5,423 nucleotides of DNA from Candidatus Hydrogenedentota bacterium (lineage in GTDB: Bacteria; Hydrogenedentota; Hydrogenedentia; Hydrogenedentales; CAITNO01), in contig CAIJOU010000538.1 in assembly GCA_903822375.1 (NCBI GenBank), forward strand, positions 1 to 5,423, given 5' to 3'. Below the pieces are notes generated by a model, which made no database searches, had not been told where the DNA came from, and worked only from the letters and a program-made list of their open reading frames with translations. Positions within the stretch are counted from its first letter, which is position 1. Every line of letters begins with the position of its first letter. The translations under genes and the position numbers were made by a program. Shown piece by piece: positions 4,365-5,423 of this stretch.

Positions 4365-5423
4365 TCAATCTCCCACTGTTTTCCATTCCTTGACCGTGTA
4401 ACGTTCGCCCTGGAAATCGCCTTTGCGGTCCACTTTGCCCGCCGAGCCGGATTTGTACTGCAGGGTGACGCGGTTGGACGGTCCGGTGATGCTGACACCG
4501 TCGTCCTCAACAAGCGTGAAGACGGCGGGATGTTTGCCATAGACCCGCACCTCAAGGTTAAAGACCGTTTCCGGCGTGACATGCTCCACCGGGTCGGCCA
4601 GCGGGATGATAGAGCCGGACTTCACAAAAACGGGAATGGTATCCACGGATGCGGTGATGTCATGGGCCTTGCCGCCCTCATACTTGGCATTGGTCCAGAA
4701 GTCATACCAGTCGCCCTCGGGCAGGTAGACCTTGCGCGTCGTCTGCTCCTTGGTCATGGGAGCGACGAGCATGGACGGGCCCATCATGTATTCATCGTCC
4801 ATATCGCGAAGGTTCTTGTCCTGCGGCCAGTCCAGACACAGCGCCCGGAAGGGCGGTTCGCCGCTCTGCGCGTAATCGGCAAAGGCGGAATATAGATAGG
4901 GGATCAGCCGCATGCGCCACTCTACGAGCGTGCGAATCTTGGCCTCAACCTCCTGGCAGTTGGGCAGCAGTTCGCCGGCGTTGTTCTTGTCAGTGTCGAT
5001 CTGCATCCATGGGGGCAGCTTGAGGAACCATGAATCAAAGACCGTTTGCGGCGCGAAGATGACCGTTTCGGCGCGGCGCATGAGGTCGTCAATGGAGTCG
5101 CAGTTGCGCACTTCGGGCTGCCACAGAATGCCGGAGAAGCCGCAGTTGGCAATGCCGCGAATGAAATCCTTGTGCGTGTAGTGGTCGCTGTAGAGCACGA
5201 AGGGCAGCGGCGCGGCGAGTGCGTGCGACGAGCGCACCTTGCCGTAGGTGCGCAGGTTGTTCGCGCGAAACACATCGCTGAGCGTCTTCTGGTAGAGCGT
5301 GCCGAAGAGGCAGTGCATCTGCTCGCCGTCCATGCCGGAAGGGAACGCGCTCAGTTCGGGGAAGGACCAGGGGTCCTTCTTGTTCGGCTGGTTGTCGCAC
5401 TCGTCGAGTTTGAAGCTGCGCAC
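4365..5423 (-). CDS. Glycoside hydrolase family 31 (alpha-glucosidase/alpha-xylosidase type), C-terminal part
   Basis: The frame is open through the right edge, leaving 352 C-terminal residues. The edge GTG is an internal valine codon, because the catalytic motif follows immediately. Numbering from the edge, FKLDECD (4-10) matches the GH31 nucleophile strand, with D7 the likely nucleophile. YSDHY (78-82) stands where the acid/base motif (often WSGD) is found, so D80 is the likely acid/base. GILWQPEVR (98-106) and the PPW loop (137-139) finish the barrel region. RMRLIPYLYS (170-179), the MMGPSMLVAP stretch (213-222), VYLPEGDWYDFW (232-243) and IPVFVKSGSIIP (263-274) are classic GH31 C-terminal landmarks. 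A final beta domain with FTLVEDDG follows. GH31 enzymes hydrolyse or transfer terminal alpha-linked glucose, xylose or related sugars with retention. The exact substrate cannot be read here. Family members usually have 650-800 residues, so the N-terminal beta domain and the first half of the barrel lie outside the window, and any signal peptide cannot be judged. It converges with nnrE. Confidence 0.93.
   Translation of the reverse strand: MRSFKLDECDNQPNKKDPWSFPELSAFPSGMDGEQMHCLFGTLYQKTLSDVFRANNLRTYGKVRSSHALAAPLPFVLYSDHYTHKDFIRGIANCGFSGILWQPEVRNCDSIDDLMRRAETVIFAPQTVFDSWFLKLPPWMQIDTDKNNAGELLPNCQEVEAKIRTLVEWRMRLIPYLYSAFADYAQSGEPPFRALCLDWPQDKNLRDMDDEYMMGPSMLVAPMTKEQTTRKVYLPEGDWYDFWTNAKYEGGKAHDITASVDTIPVFVKSGSIIPLADPVEHVTPETVFNLEVRVYGKHPAVFTLVEDDGVSITGPSNRVTLQYKSGSAGKVDRKGDFQGERYTVKEWKTVGD

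Noticed and set aside
4530..4895. Open frame of 121 codons on the + strand within the GH31 region
   Set aside because: It lies wholly opposite clear GH31 landmarks, and its translation is the low-information complement of that gene.
5421..5423. GTG at the window edge as the start of the GH31 gene
   Set aside because: The catalytic nucleophile motif follows at residue 7, whereas in GH31 proteins it lies several hundred residues in. The frame is simply cut by the window.

Overview
This is a GC-rich bacterial chromosomal window with four protein genes. Three on the + strand are complete. The fourth, on the - strand, runs off the right edge. Strong Shine-Dalgarno sites, Sec signal peptides without a lipobox, and gaps full of palindromic repeats suggest a Gram-negative environmental bacterium of the Hydrogenedentota / PVC / Lentisphaerota kind. 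The lineage is my inference from the look of the repeats and proteins, not a demonstrated placement.

Layout. Positions 1-319 hold a 116-base inverted-repeat cassette (45-160) followed by an unremarkable leader. Positions 320-3308 hold two tandem genes for secreted DUF4139-family proteins (495 and 474 aa). They are close paralogues, about 88-90% identical by hand count over 445 residues, and are separated by 76 bases that contain a GC-rich hairpin. A 229-base gap with two further palindromic structures leads to a stand-alone NAD(P)H-hydrate epimerase gene (nnrE, 3538-4197). A 167-base convergent gap contains CACGAAG tandem repeats and an imperfect inverted repeat. Positions 4365-5423 (- strand) encode the C-terminal half of a glycoside hydrolase family 31 enzyme.

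How the genes relate. The two DUF4139 genes are probably co-transcribed and give two versions of one exported, cysteine-free protein of unknown function. NnrE repairs damaged nicotinamide cofactors in the cytoplasm. The GH31 enzyme would cleave alpha-linked glycosides. I see no shared pathway among the three groups.

The points most worth a second look are the tandem DUF4139 pair (strong synonymous divergence, one fast-evolving linker that keeps its methionine spacing, an 8-G tract in only one copy) and the fact that every intergenic gap carries a different palindromic or repetitive element. I found no convincing evidence of a wholly new multi-gene system.
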